From assembly GCF_905147365.1 (NCBI RefSeq), contig NC_056422.1, positions 6,512,501 to 6,576,500 of the forward strand: a DNA stretch of 64,000 nt, read 5' to 3'. The notes beneath the pieces were generated by a model. It was not told where the DNA came from, did no database searches, and was given only the letters and a program-made list of their open reading frames with translations. Numbering within the stretch: the stretch's first letter is position 1; each line of letters starts with the position of its first letter. The DNA is from Aricia agestis (lineage: Eukaryota; Arthropoda; Insecta; Lepidoptera; Lycaenidae). Of the stretch, positions 33,801 through 44,572 are shown in pieces. The translations under genes and the position numbers were made by a program.

Positions 33801-34900
33801 ACAATCGCCCCTAAAAGTTGCACGAAAATTGGACCAGCAATAATGTGCTTCGTCTATTGTGTTGGTTCCATCTGTCATTGAGGGCCGCTGTATGTTTGTC
33901 GATCTCATTATATTTATTTGCTCTCGAATCGCGGTTAAATCGACTATTTTCATCGCTCTTTCAACTTTTGTTTGATGACAAATGCCTGGACTACCTTAAC
34001 ACTTCATTTAATTCGTATGGGTTTGTTCTAAAGCGACGATGATTAGTATTGTCTATGTTTTTAGCTGAGTTGTTAATACGGTTGATAAAACATTTATGAA
34101 CAGCTGTGTTAATATAGTTTGTATGAAGATTCATAAAACTTTTAGTAAGCACATTAGTATTAAAAGATTTGTCGCACGAGCCTTTCTCGGGACCCAAAAT
34201 ATCTCCATATTATATACCATTTCAAATCTTACATTATACCTTCCATTCCAAATTTTAAGAAAATCGGTTTATCGGTTTAAGCTTACAAAATCAACAGACA
34301 TTTCCCATAAAATATACCTACGCAACTGTACTAAAATATAAAAACATTTTAAAATGCCGAACACAGTAGCTACAAAGTACAAACGAAATCACCTAATTTA
34401 CATCTCAGAAAAATCATGTGCCGTTCTTTATTGACGATATTTTTTGTAACCATTTTGCCCATGCTCAATAGGTTGGTAAAGCGGATTGATATATTTATTG
34501 ATTTTTTTGTTCGCAATCGGATAAGTTTATTTATTGGTATAGTAAAATGGTTGTAAGGGGTTGGATTTACGACGATTGGGGTCTTTTGTCCGTCTGTGCG
34601 TTCGTCGTAAACGTCAATTTTCATTTTTATGTGTTACATTTTATATCTATGGCACGTACATGCATTCAAATATTTTTATTGATTATTGTATTTTTTTATT
34701 ACCTACCTTTTTAAAAGCTATTGCAAAATCAAAAGGACTCCTGAAGATTTTGTTACAAGTATTTATTTGTGTACTCGTAAGTTCGGTATGCAATATAATA
34801 TCAGATTGTTTTACTTTAACGCCTCAGTGTATTTTTTGTGGGGCAAACACTGCAAAGCAATATTAAAAAAAGTATAAAATACAACTATGCATGTAGGTAT
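27833..34900. other. Repeat-poor block, possible first intron
   Basis: Over about 7 kb I recognise none of the repeat families that crowd the rest of the window, and no credible coding exon. Many short frames on both strands (for example 28196-28441, 34561-34866) are AT-driven. Visible details: a perfect octamer 'atgcaaat' at 29572-29579, a (CT)n run at about 33008-33037, many 'taatta' cores, and a hairpin 'gtcgtaa...ttacgac' at 31846-31863. Together with the upstream promoter this is compatible with a regulatory first intron, but that is inference. Confidence 0.4.
33008..33037 (+). repeat. (CT)n microsatellite
   Basis: Imperfect CT tract 'ctctctctctctcgctctct' within the repeat-poor block. 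Confidence 0.85.
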
Positions 34901-35300
34901 TTTTCTTTGGAAATCTCATTTAAATCTAATCTTCTCATAATATACTGGCATAAACTAAACTGTTTAAAACAAGGTAATAAACAGTAAACACGCAATCATA
35001 ATAATTTGAAACTGCGCTCTTTATAGCGACGGTGATTCTTTGATGAGATACAAAATGAATAAAAATCTGTGTTAAGTTAATAGTTATAGATATTAGGTTC
35101 ATAAAAGTTCTATTTTTCCTTAGCGAGTTAATGCATACTATTAAAACCTTCGCAGTAGTAAATTTACAGGTTATTATCTAGTCCTAGGTTTAATAGCCTA
35201 GAACGCAGGTTTTTGCTAAGTTTATTTTACGACGAAATCTAGAAGCTTTTGATTTTACTTTAAATTATTTTTGCATTAAACACTTATGACTATAATAAGT
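34901..35300. other. Unassigned AT-rich sequence
   Basis: No gene or repeat recognised. Confidence 0.4.
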
Positions 35301-35309
35301 TAGCTAGTC

Positions 35310-35737
35310 TCTTACTTTACGCCCAAACAGTTGAACCGATTTTGTTGAAATTTGATATGGAGATACTTTGAGTCCCGGGAAAGGACATAATACTTATACA
35401 GGGTGTAACAAAAACAAGTGATAATAATTTAGGGTGTGTATGTGTTCCCTGTAGAGAGTTCTATGTGAAAGTAGCAGCGCTGAAATACCAAAAAATTTTT
35501 TCACTTTTGTATGGGGAAACTTGTGACGCTCGGGCCCTTGCCCATACAAAAGTGAAAAAAAAAATTGGTCTTTCAGCGCTGCTACTTTCACAGTGAAATC
35601 TCTACAAGGAACACGTACACACCCTAAAGTATTATCACTTGTTTTTGTTACACCCTGTATATTATATATCCTGGAAAAATGTACGGTTTTCGCGAGATAA
35701 CGAATTTTGGCGCAACGGAATTCCGGACGTCATTAAG
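35310..35737 (+). mobile_element. Helitron-like element split by foldback MITE
   Basis: Left part has 'acgcccaaacagttgaaccg' and 'actttgagtcccgggaaagg'. The right part resumes 'tcctggaaaaatgtacggtt' and ends 'ttggcgcaacggaattccgg' + 'acgtcatta', an eroded version of the CTAG end. The insert at 35399-35657 is flanked by TA. A long minus-strand frame (35662-36099, 145 codons) begins beyond and reads through its 3' end; it is not a gene. Confidence 0.65.
35399..35657. mobile_element. Foldback mariner-like MITE, 259 bp
   Basis: Ends 'cagggtgtaacaaaaaca' and 'tgtttttgttacaccctg' with TA on both sides (35397-35398, 35658-35659). Arms of about 120 nt are nearly perfect inverses and meet at a short centre around 'cgctcgggcccttg'. 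Same length as the copy at 59774. TA duplication and the CAGGGTGT tip suggest a Tc1/mariner-mobilised family. No coding sequence. Confidence 0.8.
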
Positions 35738-36808
35738 TTATATTTTTCGTAAATCAAGGCGAATGCAATAACTATAATAATGGATGAATACAATAGCAAC
35801 TCAATAATTAAGACATGTAGGGTGGGTTTGATATATTGACCGTTGTATGAATGCGGTCTGCATCCCCTATGCAATTTGACCGTGTTATATTCACTGACTA
35901 CGCGGTCATCAGATAGAAATGTCAGCTTAACTAGAGAGGGCCGATTCTCGCTAATCGAATCTCGGTTCGATAAATCGTACACGTGCATTCTTGTATGTAA
36001 TAATTTTTTCACAATGAAATAATAAAGTTGTATATGGTTGTATGATGTATCCAGTGGACTGTGGATCAATAATTTTAGTACTGAAGTACAAATTTTCATC
36101 TAATTAGTAATTATAATGTTCGTGATCTTATATTGCGATTCTTGTAATTTTGTAATGATTCGCATGTATGATGTAACACTATCTTCATTCATTCTTTTAG
36201 TAAGTAGCAAGTAATAAGTATGTTAAAGTTAAACATAAAATATTAAAGTAGTGAGTATGTATTATATATTTTACAACAAAACCTTTAAAATTTGAGCAAG
36301 TGGGTCGATTTTGGTAACCATTTTTGTATAAAAACACAAACTTTTAAATTACTTGAGCATCTGTTGTATATGGTTGTATCAATATTTCTTTAAATTTTTG
36401 TAACTGAATACCTCAGACTCAGAGAGATGATGCTCTTTACATTATAAGTATTTTGCATTCCATAAAAACGGTCGTTTCAGTAAAAACGTAAAAGTATCGA
36501 TAATTTTGCATTAGCGGTACTTTTTAACGGTAAAATAATCGGATTGTGAACTGTAATGCGATAAAAAATCGCATTCGATTGAAGATAATCGAAAATTACA
36601 TCGAGACATGAACGGGATTTGATCATCACCTTTATTATTTGCGATTTGAGCGTATGTTGTTAACTTTATATTATGAGCCATTTATCGGATCCGATATCAA
36701 TAACGATCTCCGATACGATTTCGGGACATGTAAAGAGTTACTTATATTAATACAACTTACAAGTAATAATTCGTCAAGTTACTGAATTAGGTTCTCGTAT
36801 TAATTTTT
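35738..36808. other. Unassigned AT-rich sequence
   Basis: No gene or repeat recognised. The long minus-strand frame noted above occupies its first 360 bp without any recognisable motif. Confidence 0.4.
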
Positions 36809-37215
36809 AGGGTTCCGTACCCAAATTGTAAAATTGGGTCCCTATTACTAAGACTTCGATATCTGTCCTTCTGTCCGTCTGTCTGAGTGTATGTTTGCCT
36901 GTCTGCTTGTATGTATCCAGGCTGCAGGGCGTAAGGGCCACTGGCGCCTGTGTGCAAAAAAAAAAGGATTTTGGCGCCCCTTTAGGCAAATTTTTTGGGT
37001 CCTTCGTTTTGGCGCCCCTAAAGATGACGATTTGGCGCCCCTAGAGGATGGCGCCCGTGTGCATTGCACACATTGCACATATGGTAGCCCTGCCAGGCTG
37101 TAACTCAAGAACCGCTATAGCTAGACTTCTGAAATTTTCACAGATTGTGTATTTCTTGTTGCCGCTATAACAACAAATACTAAAAACAACATAAAATTGA
37201 TATTTAAATAGCTAC
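36809..37215 (+). repeat. 'gggttccgtacc' repeat split by a hAT MITE
   Basis: It begins 'agggttccgtacccaaattg', has the (GTCT/GTCC) run near 36867-36890, and after the insert continues 'taactcaagaaccgctatag' and 'gccgctataacaacaaatac'. The 3' hairpin end is lacking. The uninterrupted form 'ccaggctgtaactcaagaac' is seen at 46427 and 48045. Confidence 0.7.
36925..37092. mobile_element. hAT-like micro-MITE, 168 bp
   Basis: Flanked by identical 8-mers 'ccaggctg' (36917-36924 and 37093-37100). Its tips are 'cagggc' and 'gccctg'. The interior repeats 'ttggcgcccctt'-type motifs at least three times. The host copies elsewhere have a single 'ccaggctg' at this position, proving an insertion. The 60-86 codon frames across it are shadows. 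Confidence 0.75.
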
Positions 37216-37787
37216 TTTTAGTCTTAAAATATTCGTGGAAGTTCAGGGAAAGTTTGATATTAAGAGGAAAATGATACGAAAGATCACCGGGTCATCTAGT
37301 TATACATACCTAGTAGTACTGGGCACAGTTTCGCTCGGGGTCCGTTTTGAGAGATAAAATGACCTTCGCGGTTCACATAATAAATAAAAACAAATGTAAT
37401 TACGAAAATTACAAAGGTGTTTGTATGAATGAGAAAAGTTACAATTTTTGTTGCTACATGTTCATCAGTATGTCTAGACCGAAATTAATTTTTAACGAAG
37501 TTCATCTTCGAACATGCTTGGTCTGCACACAATGGGTCAGCGGTCCGGATGCGGACCGCGATCCGTCATTGGTGACCCCTGTAATAGTATATTTATCGAT
37601 ACAAAAAGTATAAAACAATATTTCTTCACTCATTAGTTTTATCACCAGAAGTGGGCGTAGCGCCACCAATATTAATTTTATTACAATCCCAAGTAATAAA
37701 TCAGCTTGTATAATTTTATGTTAATGGTTTTATCTCATTTTATACCTTTTCGGGCGTAAAAGTTGCTAAGTAGCTGGAATGCCATAA
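37216..37787. other. Unassigned sequence
   Basis: Nothing recognised; an 88-codon frame at 37347-37613 has no motif. Confidence 0.4.
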
Positions 37788-37824
37788 ATGGAAGTAGAGT
37801 ATAGAGTCTATACTCTACTTCCAT
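37788..37824. repeat. Perfect hairpin, 17-bp arms, 3-nt loop
   Basis: Arms 37788-37804 'atggaagtagagtatag' and 37808-37824 are exact inverses around loop 'agt'. Confidence 0.9.
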
Positions 37825-37965
37825 ATAGGCTATGGAGCTGCTGCTAACATTTGAAAATGTACGGTACCTGTATGTTGCTTTTGGTTAATGCTTTTAACAT
37901 TTTTTTAAATTTAGTTTGATATTATTTTTAGCAATATTCCGCGAAATAAACCTCAACCTTTAAGT

Positions 37966-38266
37966 AAATGAGTGAGTGTACGCATAGGCATGCGTACGGC
38001 ACCTCCCTCTTCTCTCACCCTGGTCTTGACGGACGTTGTTCGTAGAGTCCACATCCTGAGGATGCTCCGGTGTTGGGGCGAAACGCGCGTCGAGGTTTTC
38101 AACCTGCATGGTGGTGAGGGGCCTTGCACGGATTTGCCAACATGCTTGTGTGGTGATGGTGTTTGCAGGTTCTTGCATGCGAGTGTACGCATAGGCAGTG
38201 TGGGAGAGGAGGGAGGTTCCGTACGCATGCCTATGCGCACTCATGCATACAATATTTACTTTAAGG
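37966..38266. repeat. Palindromic element within the transposon's left end
   Basis: 'gtacgcataggcatgcgtac' near 37979 and its inverse near 38221 start arms of about 55 bp that include 'cacctccctcttctctcacc' / 'gggagaggagggaggtt'. The arms also hold 'ttaagtaaat'/'atttacttta' outside. It interrupts the left inverted end of the 37909-39394 element. Three 87-99 codon frames on both strands over it are shadows of each other. Confidence 0.65.
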
Positions 38267-38450
38267 GTTGAGACTTAGATGAATGATTGGTCTCGCGCTC
38301 GCGCTACGACTAGATACCGTCGGAGTACTTGAAAAATGCGGCAACAAATCATACGCCTGATAAGGCGTAAGCGCGCCAGTCGCGCCGCAAGCTTCGGGTG
38401 AGGTAGATGTGTCGATAATTTTCGAAATTTTAAGTTACGTCCGTAGCAAA

Positions 38451-38525
38451 ATGCCAGTTTGCGTAGTGAGACTATGCAATAATAACACTACAAGAAACAA
38501 GAAAGGTACTGGCATCACATACCAT
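38451..38525 (+). pseudogene. THAP zinc-finger N-terminal exon (transposase remnant)
   Basis: An ATG in a good context ('gtagcaaaatgcc') opens MPVCVVRLCNNNTTRNKKG..., followed by TGITYH. THAP domains (C2CH zinc fingers that bind DNA) start at the N terminus with Met-Pro, a Cys-x(2-4)-Cys pair, an Asn shortly after, and a Gly-Ile-x-(Phe/Tyr)-His segment about 15-20 residues later. All are present: Cys4, Cys9, Asn10, Gly21-Ile22, Tyr24-His25. After His25 the sequence 'catca|gtaaat' is a usable 5' splice site, where THAP genes often carry an intron; read straight through, a stop follows one codon later (38529-38531). No second exon is visible. Confidence 0.6.
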
Positions 38526-38720
38526 CAGTAAATACCTATTATATAAATCGTCATAAACACAGAAAAATAATATAAACCTGAAAATTCGGATCGGAGTACC
38601 GCTTGATGTTCAGTGTTGCCAATTACCATAAACTAAAAATTCCCAAATTTTTCTGAGATTGTGATTTTTATTTATTTATTTATTATATCTTATTTTTATT
38701 ATTTTTATATATATATACAT

Positions 38721-38885
38721 AGTGGCTGAGTGGATGAGCGCATTAAAATCTCTAGCTAGGGTAGCTGGTTCGAATCCCGCCAACGGAACAAAAAGTTTTC
38801 AAAGTTCCTGGATCATGAATGTGTATTAATAAAAAATTATTATGAGTATCATATTATAATAAAAATCTTAAATACAGTTTATATT
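38721..38885 (+). mobile_element. tRNA-derived SINE with intact A and B boxes
   Basis: 'tggctgagtgg' (38723-38733) is an exact match to the RNA polymerase III A box and 'ggttcgaatcc' (38767-38777) to the B box, 33 nt apart. 'caacggaacaaaaagttttc', 'ctggatcatgaatgtgtatt' and an 'aaaatcttaaata' tail follow. The far 3' domain of the 17080 and 60335 copies is absent. It lies inside the THAP transposon remnant. Confidence 0.8.
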
Positions 38886-39399
38886 TTATGTAATTACACA
38901 ATACAGTTAAATGAGAAAACAAATTTAACATTTGCTTATTTATGACTCATTCGTAACTTTCGTTAAACTTCCTACCATTGTTTATGTATTGTTTTCTCAT
39001 CAATATTGTACCCATTATATTTCGTTGACCTAAACAACGTTGTTATTTTATCGCATTATTTTCGAATGGACTTTATTCCAATGGTAAAGTTTATCTGGTG
39101 ATTGAAAAATCAGCACTTACTATACAATAATAATAAATTACAAGACCACAGCAACTAATTTTTCCCCATTGATTGGGCACCAGTCACGTATCTGGCAACC
39201 CGATTATCTACGCACACAACAATATTTGTGCATTGTTTTACACACACTACAATATTGAGGTGCCGCATTCGGGAATCTGTGTTTTCTATACAGCGCGGTA
39301 TCTATCTAGTCGTGCGCGCGCGCGAGACGAATCATTTATCTAAGGGTTGAGATTTATTTCGCGGAATATTGCTAAAAATAATATCAAACTAAATTTAAA

Positions 39400-40355
39400 T
39401 TTATGGATTTCCGCAAAGTAACGCCTGATTCTATTAACTATTTTTTTTATAATCTGCCATAGAACAACGCAAACTCTGTGATACTTACTCAAACATTCTG
39501 ATTATCATAATGCAGTAATTAATTTTCTTAGCTGACGGCTCATTTTTAGTGAAAATAAATAACTTTACACACGCATTCGCAAAACAACAAACCTTTGAAG
39601 TTCTAGACCAGTTGGTTGTTAACATAAAATAATTATTCTTTATGACAAATTGTGTGCAAAACCGACATTCGGCGGGCCTTATCTGACGAATTGTGAAACT
39701 GTCCAAACAGTTTCCACATAGCCGTGAACTAGAAACACAAAAGGGCAATCGTAGATTTAACCATATGTGTATGATTACACCTATTAAAAGAGAAAAAACT
39801 GTTTTTTGAGTTAAAACTTATTTATCCTTTTTTTGGGTAACGGGTAAAAAATGTAAACATGCGTCACCTCACCGAAATTCATGTTTTTCTTTCACTTCTG
39901 CCAGCGCTCAGCACCCTCAGAGATTAGTGAATAGCAGCTTATGCCTTATACAAAAGGTTTTCTCTGTTTACCGTATAGTACAAGATTGCTTTTTATTTAA
40001 GTGTTTTTTAAAGTCCTTCTGTTTCTTTTTAGCGCATTAAATAATAATTTACAAGTTCAAAAATAATGGCCCCTCAAATCCAGCCCGCCGGACGCAGTAA
40101 TCGTTCTTAGGTCAAACGGCCTTAGGTCACAGCTCCAAGCCCGTGACCTATATCGCGCCCTATATCTGAGGTATTGATTGCCCTTGAACGCGAAAATAAA
40201 TACTCAATGTCATATCCATATTAAGCTGCCGTCCGGTGGGAATGGTGGGATTGATGGTGGATGGGTGACCGCGTTATAGAACGGAAGAAGGTAAAATTTA
40301 ATGGAAGTTTGAAGTGAACCTTGTAAATTGTAGTAATAAGTTTAGTATAACACAA
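39400..40355. other. Unassigned sequence
   Basis: No gene recognised. 40070-40270 is GC-richer than its surroundings but has no open frame or family that I know. An 87-codon minus-strand frame at 39485-39748 includes several Cys residues without a recognisable finger spacing. Confidence 0.4.
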
Positions 40356-40583
40356 TCTGTATAAAACTCAAAGGTGACTGACTGACATGGTGATCTATCA
40401 ACACACAGCCCAAACCACTGGACCGATCTGAAATTTGGCATGCAGGTAGATTATATGACGTAGGCATCCGCTAAGAAAGGATTTTAATCAATTCTACCTC
40501 CAAGGGGTTAAAATAGGGGATGAAAGTTTGTACTTATGTAATAATACTGCTTAACGCGAGCGAAGCCGCGGGCAAAAGCTCGT
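40356..40583 (+). mobile_element. Helitron-like element (aaactcaaaggtgactgac type)
   Basis: Same family as 7248-7479 and 49170-49408: 'tctgtataaaactcaaaggt', 'acagcccaaaccactggacc', 'ccaaggggttaaaatagggg', 'gcgagcgaagccgcgggc'. Short and non-coding. Confidence 0.65.
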
Positions 40584-41142
40584 ATAAAATAAAATTGTAA
40601 TGTCTAGTAAAGTGTACAAATATTATCTTTTAGACGCACACAATATAATATTTCCTTGTTTAACTTGAAAGTTGAAGTAGCAAAATAATTCAGTGTGACA
40701 ATTCGCACGAGCGTAAAACATCGTATCTGTGATGAACTTGTTATGATAATATGCCTGAAACCTTAATTTTTTGTAATATTTTGGTTCGTTTTTCGTATAA
40801 TATTATAGAGTTTTGACTTTATTCGCATTATTGCAATCGCCATAGTAGTACATAAATGTGGCTAATAAATTACATATAACATAAATAACTTTCTTGTAAT
40901 ATAATAATTAGGTGATGATTGTGTAATATTGATAAGTTATCACAAAAGGTCAGCGTAGCGGCGCTTCCTTACGATATATTGTTGTTTATAGTTCACTCCT
41001 GACTGACAGAAATAGTGGAGAAGATAATCAACACTGGCGACCGCACTCAGGCTAAATGATTACTTAATTTTAATATACAGTAGAGTTTGACAGAAAATGC
41101 TAGTAGCTTATGACAAAATCTTTATAAAATTAAAGTTAAATT
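40584..41142. other. Unassigned sequence
   Basis: AT-rich; may include eroded LINE sequence leading to the vestige that follows, but nothing can be shown. Confidence 0.35.
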
Positions 41143-41252
41143 GAAGATGGAAGACGCAACCGTGGCTGGCCTAGAAAAAGATGGCTCGATTAGCTGGAAA
41201 CCTATCAGCCGGGCTGGCCAACGGTAGCCTTTGCCCAGCAGTGTACTAATTT
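41143..41252 (+). pseudogene. LINE reverse-transcriptase ORF C-terminal vestige
   Basis: In frame from 41143 the sequence reads EDGRRNRGWPRKRWLD, a stop, then LETYQPGWPTVAFAQQCTN. The 'Gly-Arg-Pro-x-x-Arg-Trp-x-Asp' type motif followed by a short tail ending 'Ala-(Val/Gln)-Gln-Gln-(Trp/Cys)-Thr' is the pattern I associate with the C-terminal end of non-LTR retrotransposon ORF2 in insects. The internal stop and lack of an upstream reverse-transcriptase domain show that it is dead. Confidence 0.45.
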
Positions 41253-41401
41253 GGGCTAGCAAAAATATAACTTAAAATTTAGCTACGTTTTACCGCGACT
41301 GGCTAAACTGATCCGATTTTGATGGCAAATATGATCAACCCTAGCTTAAAAAGGTTTTTTACGTAACAAGGCCACCTATCATTTAAACTTTTAATCTATA
41401 T

Positions 41402-41760
41402 TCTATACATATATTATTATAAAACAAAGTCGCTTTTTGTCCCTTAGTTCCCTTTAATCTTTAAAACTACGCAACGGATTTTGATGATTCTTTCAGTGTT
41501 AGATAGCCCATTTATCGAGGTAGGCTATAGGCTACATTTTATCACGTTAAGACTAATAGGAGCGAAGAAATAGAGGAAAATGTGGAAAAAACGGGGCAAA
41601 TTATTTGAAAGGGCTTATCTCGCGTACTACTGGAGCAATTTTTATGTTATTTGGCACAGATAAGAAGTAGACCACGTGAAGGATCATAGACTATCGATTT
41701 TAATCATTTTTTCAGTGGCTATATATTTTATACCCGTGCGACGCCGGGGCGGGTCGCTAG
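41402..41760 (+). mobile_element. Helitron-like element (gactaataggagcgaag type)
   Basis: An uninterrupted copy: 'tctatacatatattattata', 'ttctttcagtgttagatagc', 'gttaagactaataggagcga', 'agtagaccacgtgaaggatc' and an end 'gacgccggggcgggtcgctag'-like hairpin with CTAG at 41757-41760. It serves as the empty-site reference for the insertions at 49562-51099 and 56179-56510. Confidence 0.65.
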
Positions 41761-43228
41761 TTATAACTAAGATAATGTGCTTATTGTCTGTATACGCTTG
41801 TTTACCTTAATTACACATGCATATCGCCATCTTGATTTACGATTATTACTCGAGGTATCTCATATCAATCCTGCAGCTGACCGGCTGACCCGGGAAGTAC
41901 AGTCGACACACCCGGCGGTGTACCACGATTAGTCCTTATTACAATAGGGTTAAGACTTAAGGTCCAATAAGGGTTTTGTGGGATGTACAGGAATGACCCA
42001 GGAAGTACAGCTGTGTAGGACGTGATTGCCTCGAAAATGTGAATTTCCTTGGATTATGCATACAGTAGATGACAAATCCGACAGTTTATGTAGATCCGTC
42101 TTACGTAGATCATTTAAACACAATTTAAACATTTTCAATTTCGTTATATTTTTTGCACACTATTTAAAAACAAAACAAAGTTTTTTTGTTGATAAATGGC
42201 AATTATTTTTCTGTCCAAAAGATTTAATAAAGGTAAAAAAAAATCAAGGTACTTATGCCAAAATATGCGTAACTGATTATTGTCTGAAAGTGTTAAAGCT
42301 GCTTTACACGTTTGCATCAAACATTTTTTTTGTCCTACGAACCAGCGATACACTATAATTGCACTAAGTGTAGTTATTCTCATACAGCCAGTAACTAGCC
42401 GGCAAATGTAGTACGATTATGTTTATTTGCTTATCCTATCTAAATATATTTATAGTTGTGTTTAAATTGTGACTTATATCAGCAAAATATTTGCTTCTTA
42501 TCCCGTCTTGCTCGTAAACTACATCCCAAGTAAATACTAAATAGTAAATGCTTGTTAGTTTTATTTACGCGTATTACGAATGTTTGTCTTACATTTCGTT
42601 TTCTTCACGTGAACCGAAGTCCTAGCTTTTATTTCTATAAGATTTTAGTACTTACACATTTCTATTATCAAACTTTAAGGTATCACTTAGGTTAAAAATC
42701 GTTTAACAGCCCCATAAACGCACATACGAGAAACTGTTGGATCTCGTCAAATTTAAATTTACAATATCATAACATCACTTACTACTTTGCAAAAAATACA
42801 CAAACAATGGTCTAGTCTTCAGTGTGCAATATGCACGTCTCCTTTATATTCAAATATGTAAATATTATTGGTGTAAGTATAGTTTTCCTTTGTTCCACAA
42901 TGTGTGATAAACACAAAATGTGGGTTTGCTTACATTAGCCACACGTGGGCGCTGTTACTAGGAAATTACTGATATTAAAGCGGTAACAGCGTAAGTGCAA
43001 AGTAGGTTCATCATGTTTTTGCGGTTAATTTGAGCTGTTTAGGACTTTATCGATGATATTTAAGGTTAATGAATATGTAACTGGCTCGTCGCTTTCTTAC
43101 GCAATTGTCAATTGCCAAAATTTTTACTAAATAATATTTAATTATTATTGTGAAGTGGATAGCTGGAAAAGTTGTGGTATTGTGTAACAAAAAATACTTA
43201 TTTAAATTAAAAAATAAATATGTATCTC
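41761..43228. other. Unassigned sequence
   Basis: No gene recognised. Overlapping frames 42026-42358 (plus, 110 codons) and 42144-42383 (minus) exclude each other and have no motif. Confidence 0.4.
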
Positions 43229-43268
43229 CTTTGATTATATACTACACATGTGTAGTATATAATCAAAG
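43229..43268. repeat. Perfect 40-bp palindrome, no loop
   Basis: Arms 43229-43248 'ctttgattatatactacaca' and 43249-43268 are exact inverses with no spacer. Confidence 0.9.
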
Positions 43269-43336
43269 ATGTACTTATCTCCTTCATTTGGCCAGAGGCA
43301 CGGCAGGCGGCAAACGGCAGGAACATTCATACTTCC

Positions 43337-43546
43337 ATACTAATATTATAAATGCGAAAGTGTGTCTGTCTGTCCGTTTGTCTGTCCTCTTCACGCCCAA
43401 ACCGCTGAACCGATTTTGCTGAAATTTGGCATGGAGATACTTTGAGTCCCGGGAAAGGATATAGGATACTTTTTGTCCCGGAAAAAGGAGCGTTTCTCTT
43501 CGCTATAATCGAGTTTTGGCGCAACGGAATTGCGGGCATCATCTAG
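43337..43546 (+). mobile_element. Helitron-like element (cacgcccaaaccgctg type)
   Basis: A complete 210-bp copy from 'catactaatattataaatgc' to 'gcgggcatcatctag' (CTAG 43543-43546), with 'cttcacgcccaaaccgctga' and 'gatactttgagtcccgggaa'. The best-preserved member of its family here. Confidence 0.7.
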
Positions 43547-44572
43547 TAAACCGTAATATTTTGTAGTTGGTGGTTCCTTAGAGAGAGAGAGAGATTTTAT
43601 TTTTTAGTTGTAGCATGCAGTGTGCGAACAGCTACTTTAGAATATTACTAACTTCTTTTTTTTTAAGTTTGTGTCTAAATGCGTCAATTTTCATAGGACA
43701 ATACAGGTTTCTCATTTCATATTTCTCTAAGATATTTGTTCCTCCACAATGCCACTATCATCCAGAAGCACGAAACAATTATCATTTATATCCAGCCATT
43801 GTCGTGTGCCACCGCAGCGCCTGCACGGGCTTATGACATAACCAGATACGTTTATTTACTCTGAACGTAACATTTTATGTGAAATTCCGTGAAAACTAGA
43901 TTTATTATAAAATTACATTTATTTTGGAGTAATAAAAATCAATTCAGGCAGTAAAAGTGCTAAAAAGTAAATAAGTCGTATAAAATATGAAATTATCCAT
44001 AAAGTTTTGTCAATGCGTCACGCTTGGTTTTCCCTTTTATCATATTATTATATTTCGTTTTTATGTATTTTATGTGAATCTAAAAAGTCGTTTACAGAAA
44101 TAAAATGTTTTATATTCATGTCACTTTATTATGATCATTTGCAGTTATTATTTTATGCCCTCAACATAAAATAAACCTAAAGGCATCGTCAACAATGTCC
44201 TAACTATGTCTGTGGTCAGTTCTGGTATGTCTGTCTGCCCACATCTCCGAAACAATGCCTTTCTGTTTCGTAACTTTTGTATAAGATAGAATCGTGGTGT
44301 CAATAACTCGCCTGTTATTTATAGTTCGTAGATAAATACCTAATATAGACAAGGTTTCCTGCATACTGCTTTTGGTATCGCAGTATTGAATTTAAAATAA
44401 CCCTCTGTTTTAAATTCAAGTGAGAGAATAGTGAATTCTAATACATTCACAGCTAAAGTATAGTATGGTGTTCATGATAAAATACGTGCATAAACGAATT
44501 TCATTTACTATTCAACGATACGTAAATCGCAGTTCCAACTTAAAGTAAAATAAAAGATTTATGTTCTTTTTT
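43547..44572. other. Unassigned sequence
   Basis: A (GA)n run at about 43580-43592 is followed by a 73-codon frame (43615-43836) without a recognisable motif. Otherwise nothing. Confidence 0.4.

Larger units (their letters stand above)
37909..39394 (+). mobile_element. TTAA-flanked THAP transposon remnant (Kolobok-like)
   Basis: The ends 'atttagtttgatattattt' and 'aaataatatcaaactaaat' are inverted and continue inward for about 55 bp with few mismatches ('gcaatattccgcgaaataaa'); similarity resumes at 'gattggtctcgcgc'/'gcgcgagacgaatc'. Both outer flanks are TTAA (37905-37908, 39395-39398). The interior keeps a THAP zinc-finger start at 38451. THAP coding plus TTAA duplication is the combination known for Kolobok; P elements also encode THAP but duplicate 8 bp. 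Two later insertions lie inside (about 37965-38266 and 38721-38885). Most of the transposase is gone. Confidence 0.6.

Noticed and set aside
35662..36099. 145-codon minus-strand open frame, the longest in the window
   Set aside because: Its start lies over the 3' end of a Helitron-like copy and matches frames in other copies of that repeat; the rest has AT-driven composition and no motif.
37953..38271. Three 94-99 codon frames on both strands
   Set aside because: They overlie a palindromic element and mirror one another.
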